From assembly GCA_964491375.1 (NCBI GenBank), contig CAZBGL010000106.1:1-6849 (forward strand): DNA of 6,849 bases, written 5' to 3'. Shown one piece after another: positions 1 to 5,743 of the stretch. How positions within the stretch are numbered: position 1 is the stretch's first letter; the number at the start of each line of letters is the position of its first letter. This stretch comes from CAZBGL01 sp964491375. GTDB lineage: Bacteria > Desulfobacterota > Deferrisomatia > Deferrisomatales > Deferrisomataceae. The notes below the pieces were generated by a model that did no database searches, was not told the origin of the DNA, and worked only from the letters and a program-made list of their open reading frames with translations. The translations under genes and the position numbers were made by a program.

Positions 1-379
1 CGTCCGGGCTTCCGTTCCGCAGGGCAGGGGGTATCGCAGGGGGGCCCCCCGGGTCGGGCAGGGGGGACGGAGCGCCCGCATCCGCGAGCACGCGGCCGGA
101 GGGGTCGAGCACCATCACCCGCACGATGCTCGGATCCTTCAGGAGCACGGCGGCCGTGCGCAACAACCCCTGGGTGTCTGCCGCAAAGACATCCAGGCGG
201 ACGCTGTCGGCGAACACGTGCGTCACCGTTCGACCGCCCTCTTCGAAATGGTCCCGCAGGGCCTTCCTCTGGGCGTGGATCAGGATCCCGCTGAGGGCGA
301 CGGTGAGGAGGACCACAAAGGCCACGAGGTAGAGGAGAACTCGGGTGCGAAACGTCCACGGGCGAAACACGGCGGGCAA
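1..379 (-). CDS. Membrane-anchored sensor protein, N-terminal part (cut by window edge)
   Basis: This is an open frame on the minus strand with no stop to the left edge, giving 126 residues. It begins with a short basic segment (RPWTFRTR, residues 6-13), then one strongly hydrophobic helix at about 14-34 (VLLYLVAFVVLLTVALSGIL), then a predicted extracytoplasmic region. Residues 71-102 (GLLRTA..LLKDPSIVRVMVLD..GRVLA) have the look of a PDC/Cache-like periplasmic sensor fold, in which a strand reading 'V.VLD..G.VLA' is typical. Such an N-terminus is common in sensor histidine kinases, diguanylate cyclases and chemoreceptors; the output domain lies outside the window, so the class cannot be decided. 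TTG at 379 is preferred because GGAGAG sits 8 bases upstream; GTG at 400 or at 370 are alternatives, and an in-frame TGA lies upstream near 495. It follows the binding-protein gene in the same direction by 181 bases, which suggests that the two form a ligand-binding and sensor pair (inference). Confidence 0.7.
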   Translation of the reverse strand, partial: MPAVFRPWTFRTRVLLYLVAFVVLLTVALSGILIHAQRKALRDHFEEGGRTVTHVFADSVRLDVFAADTQGLLRTAAVLLKDPSIVRVMVLDPSGRVLADAGAPSPLPDPGGPPAIPPALRNGSPD

Positions 380-387
380 CGCGGCTA

Positions 388-393
388 CTCTCC
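388..393 (-). promoter_or_regulatory. Ribosome binding site deciding a TTG start
   Basis: On the minus strand GGAGAG lies 8 bases before TTG at 379. The other in-frame start candidates, GTG at 400 and GTG at 370, have no comparable purine-rich site. It is the main reason for choosing the TTG start of the sensor gene. Confidence 0.45.
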
Positions 394-444
394 GCGGCAC
401 TTGGGGTCCGATCCGTCCCGAAAGCTTGTGGGATCCGTCAGGGC

Positions 445-476
445 GCGGAAGGACACCCCCTGAGGCCTCCTTCCGC
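445..476 (-). other. Perfect 9-bp inverted repeat between binding-protein and sensor genes
   Basis: The arms GCGGAAGGA (445-453) and TCCTTCCGC (468-476) are exactly complementary, with a 14-base loop. The hairpin lies 84 bases after the stop of the binding-protein gene and about 65 bases before the probable TTG start of the sensor gene. No T-run follows on the minus strand, so it is not a classical intrinsic terminator. It could be a factor-dependent terminator, an mRNA-stabilising or processing hairpin between two unequally expressed genes, or an operator. Confidence 0.45.
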
Positions 477-560
477 AAAGGTCTCCGGAGCGTTCATCCC
501 AGGGCCCGTCCGGCTCGAGCCCCCGTGCTCGGGCCTCGGTGTGGGGCGTCCGGCACCCTC

Positions 561-1484
561 CTAACGCCCGGCATCCTCCAGCCACGCCGTGCTGGGGGAG
601 ACCCCGAGCTTTCGCGCGACGTCCGTATTGATCTCTACGCGCACCCGGGGCTCCGTGACCGGCGGGACGACCGCCTCCCCCTTTCCCGCGAGACAGCGCA
701 CGGCGAGCGCGGCAGCCTGTTCGCCCATGAGCCTGTAGTCGGGGGTCAACGCGATCAGCGCACCCCTCCGAAGGTACTTTTCCGCAAAGGTCACCACCGG
801 AACCCGCTCCTCCATGGAAAACCGGAAAATGGCCTGGACGGTCTGGGGTGTGAGCACGGTGAGATCCGGGAGCATCCACAGCACCCCGATGCGTCCACGG
901 AGGGTCTCGAGCCGCCCATATACCTCGTGAGGTGAGCTCGTCTGGAGGGCCAGCACGTCCAGCCCCCTCAGGCGGGCCAACATCTCGGCTCGCCTCACGA
1001 AATCACCCGACCACCTCTCGGAGTAGACGATCCCGACCACCCGGACCGACGGAAGGGTCTTCCGGGTGACCTCCATCCACCGTTCCGGTGGCACGGCCAT
1101 CGGAACACCCACCGCGCTTCGGTGCAGCACGATCCGAGAGGCGGGATCGGGCACCATGGTGTACACCACCGGGATCCCGGGAAAACCGTCCGCAAACGAC
1201 AACGCACCCCCGCCGACGGCCAGGATCAGATCGGCCCCGCCTCCCCGCAAGAACCGCTCCGCGGCCCCCCGCTCGGCAGGATCGCCGATAACGAACTCGG
1301 CAAAGCGCACCGGCTCGATTCTCTTGGAGCCCACCAGGGGAAGCTTCCGGGACAAGGACCTCCGGAACGCGCTGGCCGAGACCCGGTAGGGTTCGATCCG
1401 GGAACTGTAGAGAACAGCGATGTCATACGCCGCCGCCTGGGCCCATGCCATCAACGCGACGCATACCCCAACCACCCCGCGCAC
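561..1484 (-). CDS. ABC_sub_bind (PF04392) family periplasmic binding protein
   Basis: The 307-residue product starts with a Sec-type signal peptide (MRGVVGVCVALMAWAQAAA, probable cleavage after residue 19) and then a mature chain opening with 'YDIAVLYSS'. It has the two-lobe layout of the PF04392 family: 'ADLILAVGGGALSFA' (84-98) and 'IPVVYTMVPDP' (104-114) in lobe 1, 'VRVVGIVYSE' (147-156) opening lobe 2, and the characteristic end 'PVVTFAEKYLRRGALIALTPDY..MGEQAA' (229-257, broken here) followed by 'INTDVARKLGV' (285-295). Family members bind small ligands in the periplasm; some are transporter components and others sit beside sensor kinases. The substrate cannot be read from sequence. GTG at 1484 is chosen because AAGGGGG lies about 6 bases upstream and the signal peptide then starts cleanly. 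No permease or ATPase gene is adjacent; the next gene downstream is the membrane sensor. Confidence 0.85.
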   Translation of the reverse strand: MRGVVGVCVALMAWAQAAAYDIAVLYSSRIEPYRVSASAFRRSLSRKLPLVGSKRIEPVRFAEFVIGDPAERGAAERFLRGGGADLILAVGGGALSFADGFPGIPVVYTMVPDPASRIVLHRSAVGVPMAVPPERWMEVTRKTLPSVRVVGIVYSERWSGDFVRRAEMLARLRGLDVLALQTSSPHEVYGRLETLRGRIGVLWMLPDLTVLTPQTVQAIFRFSMEERVPVVTFAEKYLRRGALIALTPDYRLMGEQAAALAVRCLAGKGEAVVPPVTEPRVRVEINTDVARKLGVSPSTAWLEDAGR

Positions 1485-1636
1485 CCTGCACCCCCTTGGA
1501 TCTCTGCGGCGGCCCTTCGAACCCGACTCTTGGCCTGCCGCGTATCTCCCGAATCACCAGAGTCCGCCCCGTGCGAGCCTTCGCCGGGCTCTTTCCTACC
1601 CTACCACGCTCCGGGCCGGTACGCATCCCGTAAGAC

Positions 1637-2416
1637 CTACCGCACCGGCACCCGGTACACTAGGCCGAACCGGTCGACCACCGCGAGCAGATCGGGCGTC
1701 AGCAGGGACGCGGCCTGCCGCCGGATCCATGCAGGCACCCCCCCGTAATGGGCCTCGGCCACAGCCCCCGCGATGCACGCCAAGGTGTCGCTGTCCCCCC
1801 CCAGGGACACGGCTTTCCGCACGGCGTCTTCCCAGTCCGTGGAGTCCAGAAAGGCGATCAGGGCCTCGGGCACGGATCCGGGGCACGTGGCGTCGAAGCG
1901 GTAGCCGGGGCGGATCTGCTCCACGGTGCGGCCCATGCGGTACCCAAAGGCAGAGGCCACGAACGAACGGATCGCCGCCTTGTCCGCGCCGGTGCGGGCC
2001 AGGAACACGGCGGAGGCCACGGCCTGGGCGCCTCGGATCCCCTCGGGGTGGTCGTGGGTGGGGCGGGCCGAGCGCTCCGCTTCGGCCAGGACCCGCTCCA
2101 AGGAGTCGAAGGCCCATCCCACGGGGGCCACCCGCATGGCGGAGCCGTTGCCCAGGCTCCCGTAGGGCCCGGAGCGGCCGGCCTCCGCCCACCGGGCAAA
2201 ACCGGGTCCGTAGCCCCGCCCGGGATGCCTCCGGTACCACGCCCGGTAGGCCTCGCCATAGTCTTTCCCCGTCAAGATGGCCTCGGCCGTGGCCGCGGTA
2301 AGCACCGAGTCGTCGGTGAACCGGCTGGCCGGGCCGAACAGGGGAAAATCCGTCCGCTTGATCGGGCAGGCCTCGTAGGGACTCCCGATGATGTCCCCCG
2401 CGATCGCTCCCCACAT
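1637..2416 (-). CDS. ADP-ribosylglycohydrolase family protein (PF03747)
   Basis: The 259-residue protein belongs to the DraG/ARH family, which removes ADP-ribose from proteins, nucleic acids or small molecules using two metal ions. The expected motifs are present in order: GDIIGSPYE (7-15), FTDDS (33-37) with the metal-binding Asp pair, GNGSAMRVAPVG (89-100), THDHPEGIRGA (120-130), and SLGGDSDT (204-211) followed by 'ACIAGAVAEAHYGG'. All metal-ligand positions of the family appear intact, so an active enzyme is expected. The length is typical of short bacterial members and there is no extra domain. ATG at 2416 fits the family's 'M.GAI.GDI' beginning; AGGGAG lies 11 bases upstream. No ADP-ribosyltransferase (DraT or toxin) or nitrogenase gene is nearby, so the substrate is unknown. 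It is divergent from the HDOD-CheR operon and 152 bases ahead of the binding-protein gene. Confidence 0.9.
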   Translation of the reverse strand: MWGAIAGDIIGSPYEACPIKRTDFPLFGPASRFTDDSVLTAATAEAILTGKDYGEAYRAWYRRHPGRGYGPGFARWAEAGRSGPYGSLGNGSAMRVAPVGWAFDSLERVLAEAERSARPTHDHPEGIRGAQAVASAVFLARTGADKAAIRSFVASAFGYRMGRTVEQIRPGYRFDATCPGSVPEALIAFLDSTDWEDAVRKAVSLGGDSDTLACIAGAVAEAHYGGVPAWIRRQAASLLTPDLLAVVDRFGLVYRVPVR

Positions 2417-2464
2417 CGGCTTGGCCGCTCCCTGCCGTACCGTTCAAGGTTGCCCCCGGAGGGG

Positions 2465-2493
2465 ACGATACGCCTCCTGTGACCGGTCCACAA
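2465..2493 (-). promoter_or_regulatory. Candidate sigma70 promoter of the ADP-ribosylglycohydrolase gene
   Basis: On the minus strand TTGTGG (2493-2488) is followed after exactly 17 bases by TATCGT (2470-2465). The -35 matches the consensus at 3 of 6 positions and the -10 at 4 of 6. Transcription would start near 2458, about 42 bases before the ATG at 2416. The spacer contains the dyad GACCGGTC (2481-2488). This is a by-eye motif match only. Confidence 0.35.
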
Positions 2494-2521
2494 CCGGGCT
2501 CCAAGGCCTGGGAGGAATGTC

Positions 2522-3427
2522 ATGAGCCCGACCGTCGCCGACCAACTTCGTGCCGTGTTCGAACAGGACCCGAACCTGCCCACCCTGCCCGACCATGTGC
2601 GCCGCATCATGGCCCTGATCGGAGACGAGGACGTCTCGTTCCAGGAACTGGCAGAGGAAGTCAAGAAGGACCCCGCCCTGGCGCTGCGGGTCTTGAGGCT
2701 GGCCAACTCGGCCGCGTACCACCAGACGACCGAGATCACCTCGCTGGAGCGCGCGTTCGCCGTGATCGGGATGCATCAACTGGCCGCCGTGCTCTCGGGG
2801 GTGGCCACCATGGGACGGTGCGAGAAGTTCCTGGACGACCCCCGGTTCGAGTGGGCCCGTTTCTGGGAACACAGCAGCGGCACCGCGTTCATCGCGTGCT
2901 CCCTCGCCGAGCGCCTGGGCCTTCAGTTCGAGGGGGCGGAGTTCCTGGCCGGGCTCCTCCACGACATCGGCTACCTGGCGCTGGCCCGTTTCGGCAAAGT
3001 TCGGTTTCGCACGGCCGTACGCCGGGCGGCCGAGCAAAACGGATTCCTGGCCCGGGAGCTGGAAGCCCTTTTCGGGATCTCGGTGGACGAAGCGGGCCTG
3101 ATCCTGGCCGAGGTCTCCCAACTGGCGGACAGCATCCAATTGGTCATCCGTCACCACCGCGACCCCGGGCGGGCCCCCCCTGAGTTCCAACCCCTGGTGT
3201 GCGTGGTGTCGTTGGCCAACCAGATGGCCCACCTGTGCGGTCTGACCTTTTTCCGGGGTACCGCCGACGTGGAGGTGGTGATCGAGGAACTGCCGGCCTG
3301 GAAGCTCTTGGTCGAGCGCCATCCCCAGATGGCCCGCTGGGACGTGGCCCGGGTGGTGTTCGACCTGGAACGGGAATACCTGGCCACCCAGGACTTTGTG
3401 CGCAACGTGCAGGAGCCCGCAGACTGA
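2522..3427 (+). CDS. HDOD domain signalling protein
   Basis: The 301-residue cytoplasmic protein is covered mostly by one HDOD domain (PF08668). It opens with 'LPTLPDHVRRIMALI' (19-33), the usual family start, then 'EVKKDPALALRVLRLANSA' (46-64), 'TSLERAFAVIGMHQL' (73-87), a His in 'WEHSSGTA' (115-122), the HD pair in 'GLLHDIGYLAL' (144-154), and His-His at 211-212. HDOD proteins resemble HD phosphohydrolases but are thought to act as regulators or scaffolds in motility, chemotaxis and second-messenger signalling; several metal-type residues are kept here, so catalysis is not excluded. No receiver, GGDEF or EAL domain is fused. GGAGG at 2511-2515 is 6 bases before the ATG. The stop is 9 bases ahead of the CheR gene, so the two are almost certainly co-transcribed and likely work in one signalling route. 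Confidence 0.9.
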   Translation: MSPTVADQLRAVFEQDPNLPTLPDHVRRIMALIGDEDVSFQELAEEVKKDPALALRVLRLANSAAYHQTTEITSLERAFAVIGMHQLAAVLSGVATMGRCEKFLDDPRFEWARFWEHSSGTAFIACSLAERLGLQFEGAEFLAGLLHDIGYLALARFGKVRFRTAVRRAAEQNGFLARELEALFGISVDEAGLILAEVSQLADSIQLVIRHHRDPGRAPPEFQPLVCVVSLANQMAHLCGLTFFRGTADVEVVIEELPAWKLLVERHPQMARWDVARVVFDLEREYLATQDFVRNVQEPAD

Positions 3428-3436
3428 GGGACGCGC

Positions 3437-4291
3437 ATGGCTTCCACCCGCCCCATTCCGATGGAACTGGCCAAGGCCTTCGAGGCCTTCCGCGACTTCT
3501 TGTACGAAACCTCGGGGATTTACTTTTCCGACCGCAACCGCGACCGCCTGCTCGCCCACGTGGCAGCCCGTATGGAGGCCACCGGCAAGAAGGACCCGCA
3601 AGCGTATCTGGCGCTCCTGCGGTCGCGAACCGGTCCGGGGAGCGAGCTGTGGGAGTTCTTCAACCAGGTGACGGTCAACGAGACCTATTTTTTCCGCGAG
3701 AGGCCCCAGTACAGCGTGCTGCGGGACAAGGTGCTTCCCGGACTGTTCGAGCGGCGGCGAGCCGGGGAAATCAGCCGCGTGAACATCTGGAGCGCGGCGT
3801 GCAGCAGCGGCGAGGAGGCCTACTCCCTGGCCATCCTGATCAAGGAGAGCTTCCCCGGAGAACTGGGCCACGTCTCCATCACCGGCTTCGACATCAACTC
3901 CGAGGTGATCGAACAGGCCAAGAAGGCAGAGTACTCCGACTACAGCATCCGGCAGTGCACGCCTGACCAGAAGAAACTCTACTTTCGCAAGCAGGGCAAC
4001 CGCTACGTTCTGGTCCCCTACATCCGGCGCCTGGTCCAGTTCCACGTGGCCAACTTCATGGACCTCGCCCAGATCCGCCGGCTCCCACCCCCAGACCTCG
4101 TGCTGTGCCGCAACGTGCTCATCTACTTCGACAAGGCTTCCAAGACCAAGGTACTCCACAACCTGGCCAAGGTGATGCGCCCCGGGGGGTACCTGTTCCT
4201 GAGCCAGACCGAATCCCTGTTCGGCGTGGACCACCCGTTCGAACTGGTCCACTTCTTCCGGGTGGCCGCATACCGGGTGAAGAGCCCATAA
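3437..4291 (+). CDS. cheR: CheR-type chemoreceptor glutamate methyltransferase
   Basis: The 284-residue protein would transfer methyl groups from S-adenosylmethionine to glutamates of chemoreceptors, setting adaptation. The N-terminal helical CheR_N domain (about 10-70) is followed by the conserved 'VTVNETYFFRE' (78-88), the SAM-binding motif I 'WSAACSSGEEAYSLAI' (118-133), 'ITGFDINSEVI' (148-158) whose Asp152 should contact the SAM ribose, 'NFMDL' (206-210), 'DLVLCRNVLIYFD' (220-232) and 'MRPGGYLFLSQTESL' (247-261). The length is that of a stand-alone CheR without TPR or response-regulator fusions. The C-terminus ends soon after the catalytic domain with no receptor-tethering tail. It follows the HDOD gene by 9 bases, with GAGGGA overlapping the upstream stop as its ribosome site. 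No cheB, cheW, cheA or receptor gene is in the window, so this pair is detached from a full chemotaxis cluster, at least on this side. Confidence 0.93.
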   Translation: MASTRPIPMELAKAFEAFRDFLYETSGIYFSDRNRDRLLAHVAARMEATGKKDPQAYLALLRSRTGPGSELWEFFNQVTVNETYFFRERPQYSVLRDKVLPGLFERRRAGEISRVNIWSAACSSGEEAYSLAILIKESFPGELGHVSITGFDINSEVIEQAKKAEYSDYSIRQCTPDQKKLYFRKQGNRYVLVPYIRRLVQFHVANFMDLAQIRRLPPPDLVLCRNVLIYFDKASKTKVLHNLAKVMRPGGYLFLSQTESLFGVDHPFELVHFFRVAAYRVKSP

Positions 4292-4317
4292 CCGTCACGC
4301 GGGGGAACACGGAGAGG

Positions 4318-4341
4318 GGCCTGAGCGGCGACGCCCAGGCC
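4318..4341. terminator. Candidate bidirectional hairpin between cheR and tRNA-Leu
   Basis: The outer stem GGCCTG (4318-4323) pairs with CAGGCC (4336-4341); an inner GGC/GCC stem with GAC loop (4327-4335) can stack on it with a 3-base bulge. It lies 26 bases after the cheR stop and 11 bases beyond the 3' end of the tRNA on the opposite strand. It is therefore placed to end both convergent transcripts. Neither side has a T-run, so efficiency is doubtful. Confidence 0.35.
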
Positions 4342-4352
4342 CTGGTCTGGCC

Positions 4353-4439
4353 TGGTGCCCGGGGCGGGATTCGAACCCGCACGGCCTTGCGGCCTAGGGA
4401 TTTTAAGTCCCTTGTGTCTGCCTGTTCCACCACCCGGGC
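4353..4439 (-). tRNA. tRNA-Leu (anticodon UAA), CCA encoded
   Basis: The gene runs from 4439 to 4353 and is 87 bases long with the CCA. The acceptor arms GCCCGGG (4439-4433) and CCCGGGC (4363-4357) are fully paired, followed by discriminator A and a genomic CCA (4355-4353). The anticodon stem AGGGA/TCCCT encloses the loop CTTAAAA with anticodon TAA at 4405-4403. The T arm is GCGGG-TTCGAAT-CCCGC (4380-4364). A long variable arm, GGCC-GCAA-GGCC, marks a class II tRNA, and the D loop has the expected GG. The anticodon UAA reads the rare UUA and UUG codons in this GC-rich genome. There is no sign of an integrated element using this gene as attachment site: rtcA follows closely on one side and cheR on the other. 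Confidence 0.97.
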
Positions 4440-4460
4440 AGACGCCTGTGGGGAAGCACG

Positions 4461-4488
4461 GGGACCCCCGGCCCGCACCGGGGGTCCC
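4461..4488 (-). other. Perfect 11-bp hairpin just upstream of tRNA-Leu
   Basis: The arms GGGACCCCCGG (4461-4471) and CCGGGGGTCCC (4478-4488) are exactly complementary with a 6-base loop. The hairpin ends 21 bases before the mature tRNA 5' end. With the candidate promoter at 4499-4527 transcription would begin about 4 bases before the hairpin, making it the 5' leader of the pre-tRNA. Alternatively it is a second, T-less terminator stopping rtcA read-through into the tRNA. The sequence cannot decide between these. Confidence 0.6.
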
Positions 4489-4498
4489 GTCCAGGACA

Positions 4499-4527
4499 AC
4501 GTGCCTTGCGCGGCCGCCGGCTGTCAA
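4499..4527 (-). promoter_or_regulatory. Candidate promoter of tRNA-Leu
   Basis: A perfect -35 hexamer TTGACA (4527-4522, minus strand) lies 83 bases before the tRNA 5' end. At a 17-18 base spacing the -10 position reads GCACGT or CACGTT, which is a poor match. Transcription would start near 4492. Confidence rests on the consensus -35 box and on the expected location. Confidence 0.4.
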
Positions 4528-4564
4528 CCCCTTCCCGGTCCCCGGCGCCGCTCCCGCCCGCCGA

Positions 4565-4584
4565 AGCCGGGGCTCTCCCCGGCT
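4565..4584 (-). terminator. Candidate rtcA terminator hairpin
   Basis: AGCCGGGG (4565-4572) pairs perfectly with CCCCGGCT (4577-4584) around a 4-base loop. On the minus strand it begins 22 bases after the rtcA stop codon at 4607. The following bases are GC-rich with only two T, so it lacks the U-tract of an efficient intrinsic terminator. Confidence 0.4.
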
Positions 4585-4606
4585 GGGGGCGCCCGCGCCT
4601 TTGTGC

Positions 4607-5659
4607 TCACCGCCCGGGCTCCCACCCGGCGCCCTCCACCACCACCCTGCCGGGCCCCCCTTCGCTGCCCTCGATCCAAATGCGGGCCTCGGGCAGGATC
4701 CGGCCGATGACCCACGCGTTGGTGGCGAGGTGCCGGGTGATCCGGCACACGGTGTATTCGCTCGTGCCCCCGGCCAGGGCTGCGGGCAGGAGGATCTGGT
4801 CCGCCAGGTGGGGGTCCACGGCAGAGCCCGCCTCGAGCCGTGCCCTCAGCTCCTCTGCCGCCTCCTCGCCCACGCGCTCGGCCGGCTTGCCGCGCTCGCC
4901 CAGGGCCGAGGCCGAGAGCCTCGCGGCCCCGCACTCGGCCACGAGCACCAGGTACGCCCCGGGCGAAGGGGCGTCCAGGCACCGGGGCTCCACCTCCACC
5001 GGGACGCCCAGGGAGGCCAGGGCTTCCCGGGCCGCGCCGGCCATGCGCCGCCCCACGTGACCGGGCAGGCCGGCCGTTCCGGCCACGCCCCGCACGCGAA
5101 GGAGGCGTCCCGGCTCCGTCAGCCGGACCGGTTCCAGGGGGGGGCGCGCCGGTCCCACCCGGCAGCGGACCTCGCCCCCGCCCCGGGGATAGAACCCGGC
5201 GCGCCCCAGGCTCACGTCCACGGGGATGCCGAACCGCCGCACCGCTTCGGCCCAGACCCCGGCCAGGAACTCGAACGGGGGACTCCACGGCACGTGGGTG
5301 CCGCCCGTGACCGTGACCGCGGATTCCCCCCTGGCGAACGCCAGGGGTACGACGACGGTCTGCAGCACGAGGCACGCGGACCCGGCCGTTCCGACCTCGA
5401 ACCGGTACGTGCCGGCCCGCGGGGAGCCGGGCTCGAACCAGACCTCGAGCGAGCCCCTGCGGGAACCCCCGATACGGGCTCCGCACACGTCCGCCGCGGC
5501 CCGCACCGCCGCCAGATGCTGGGCAGCCAGGCCGGGACGGGGCCGGCCGGCCCGGATGTCCGTGACCCTCACGGACCGGCCCGTGAGGGCCGAAAGAGAA
5601 AGGGCCGTGCGGAGGATCTGCCCCCCGCCCTCTCCGTGGGAGCCGTCGATCGGGATCAT
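4607..5659 (-). CDS. rtcA: RNA 3'-terminal phosphate cyclase
   Basis: The 350-residue enzyme would convert an RNA 3'-phosphate to a 2',3'-cyclic phosphate by ATP-dependent adenylylation of a catalytic histidine. Visible signatures are 'IDGSHGEGGGQILRTAL' (4-20), 'AGRPRPGLAAQHLAAV' (37-52), 'TAGSACLVLQTV' (91-102), 'RAGFYPRGGGEV' (153-164), the RTC insert domain (about 180-280), 'HLADQILLPAALAGGTSEYT' (284-303) and 'ITRHLATNAWVI' (307-318), whose His310 corresponds to the nucleotidyl-accepting histidine (His309 of E. coli RtcA). Length and motifs are complete, so it should be active. ATG at 5659 is supported by GGGAG just upstream; the frame stays open further upstream only as a shadow of the opposite gene. 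No rtcB or rtcR is present, so this is a stand-alone rtcA, divergent from the DUF1858 membrane gene and ending 168 bases before a tRNA gene. Confidence 0.96.
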   Translation of the reverse strand: MIPIDGSHGEGGGQILRTALSLSALTGRSVRVTDIRAGRPRPGLAAQHLAAVRAAADVCGARIGGSRRGSLEVWFEPGSPRAGTYRFEVGTAGSACLVLQTVVVPLAFARGESAVTVTGGTHVPWSPPFEFLAGVWAEAVRRFGIPVDVSLGRAGFYPRGGGEVRCRVGPARPPLEPVRLTEPGRLLRVRGVAGTAGLPGHVGRRMAGAAREALASLGVPVEVEPRCLDAPSPGAYLVLVAECGAARLSASALGERGKPAERVGEEAAEELRARLEAGSAVDPHLADQILLPAALAGGTSEYTVCRITRHLATNAWVIGRILPEARIWIEGSEGGPGRVVVEGAGWEPGR

Positions 5660-5695
5660 GGGATCTCCCGGGGTGAGACAAACCCTGCGAACGCC

Positions 5696-5724
5696 ATTTT
5701 TCCCTGCCCCCCGGCGGACCGCAA
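5696..5724 (-). promoter_or_regulatory. rtcA: Weak candidate promoter of rtcA
   Basis: On the minus strand TTGCGG (5724-5719) and AAAAAT (5701-5696) are 17 bases apart, matching the consensus at 3 and 4 of 6 positions. AAAAAT is the only A/T-rich patch in the region. The start would be near 5689, about 30 bases before the ATG. The FNR-like box at 5744-5757 would then be centred at about -61.5. Confidence 0.3.
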
Positions 5725-5743
5725 CCCTGCGGAGTGAACGGGG

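Noticed and set aside
438..497. A 19-codon ATG frame on the minus strand that could be a leader peptide before the sensor gene
   Set aside because: It has no good ribosome site and no regulatory codon run, and overlaps the 445-476 hairpin only by position; too little support.
472..792. A 12-base repeat TCCGCAAAGGTC at 472-483 and 781-792
   Set aside because: One copy lies within the conserved coding stretch 'VTFAEKY' of the binding protein and the other in the intergenic region; most likely chance similarity.
1515..1535. GGGTTCGAA on the minus strand, resembling a tRNA T-loop
   Set aside because: The flanks do not pair into a T stem and no acceptor or anticodon arm can be built around it.
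1575..1591. GAGCC/GGCTC inverted repeat between the hydrolase and binding-protein genes
   Set aside because: Only 5 bp with a 7-base loop and no T-run on the strand being transcribed; such short repeats are expected by chance here.
2444..4252. A 602-codon open frame on the minus strand
   Set aside because: It is fully antisense to the HDOD and cheR genes, is rich in His/Gln/Gly/Val as expected of a shadow in high-GC DNA, and shows no recognisable domain.
4119..4527. Minus-strand frames containing 'VVEQADTRDLKSLGRKA' and 'GGTGRHKGLKIPRPQG' that could be called as proteins
   Set aside because: These are translations of the tRNA-Leu gene itself, a well-known source of false protein calls; the tRNA fold is complete.
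4353..4606. tRNA-Leu as an attachment site for an integrated element
   Set aside because: No integrase, no repeated 3' tRNA fragment within the window, and ordinary housekeeping-type genes on both sides.
4355..5737. A 460-codon plus-strand frame across tRNA and rtcA
   Set aside because: It runs through the tRNA and antisense to rtcA, is Pro/Arg/Gly-rich and has no domain signature.
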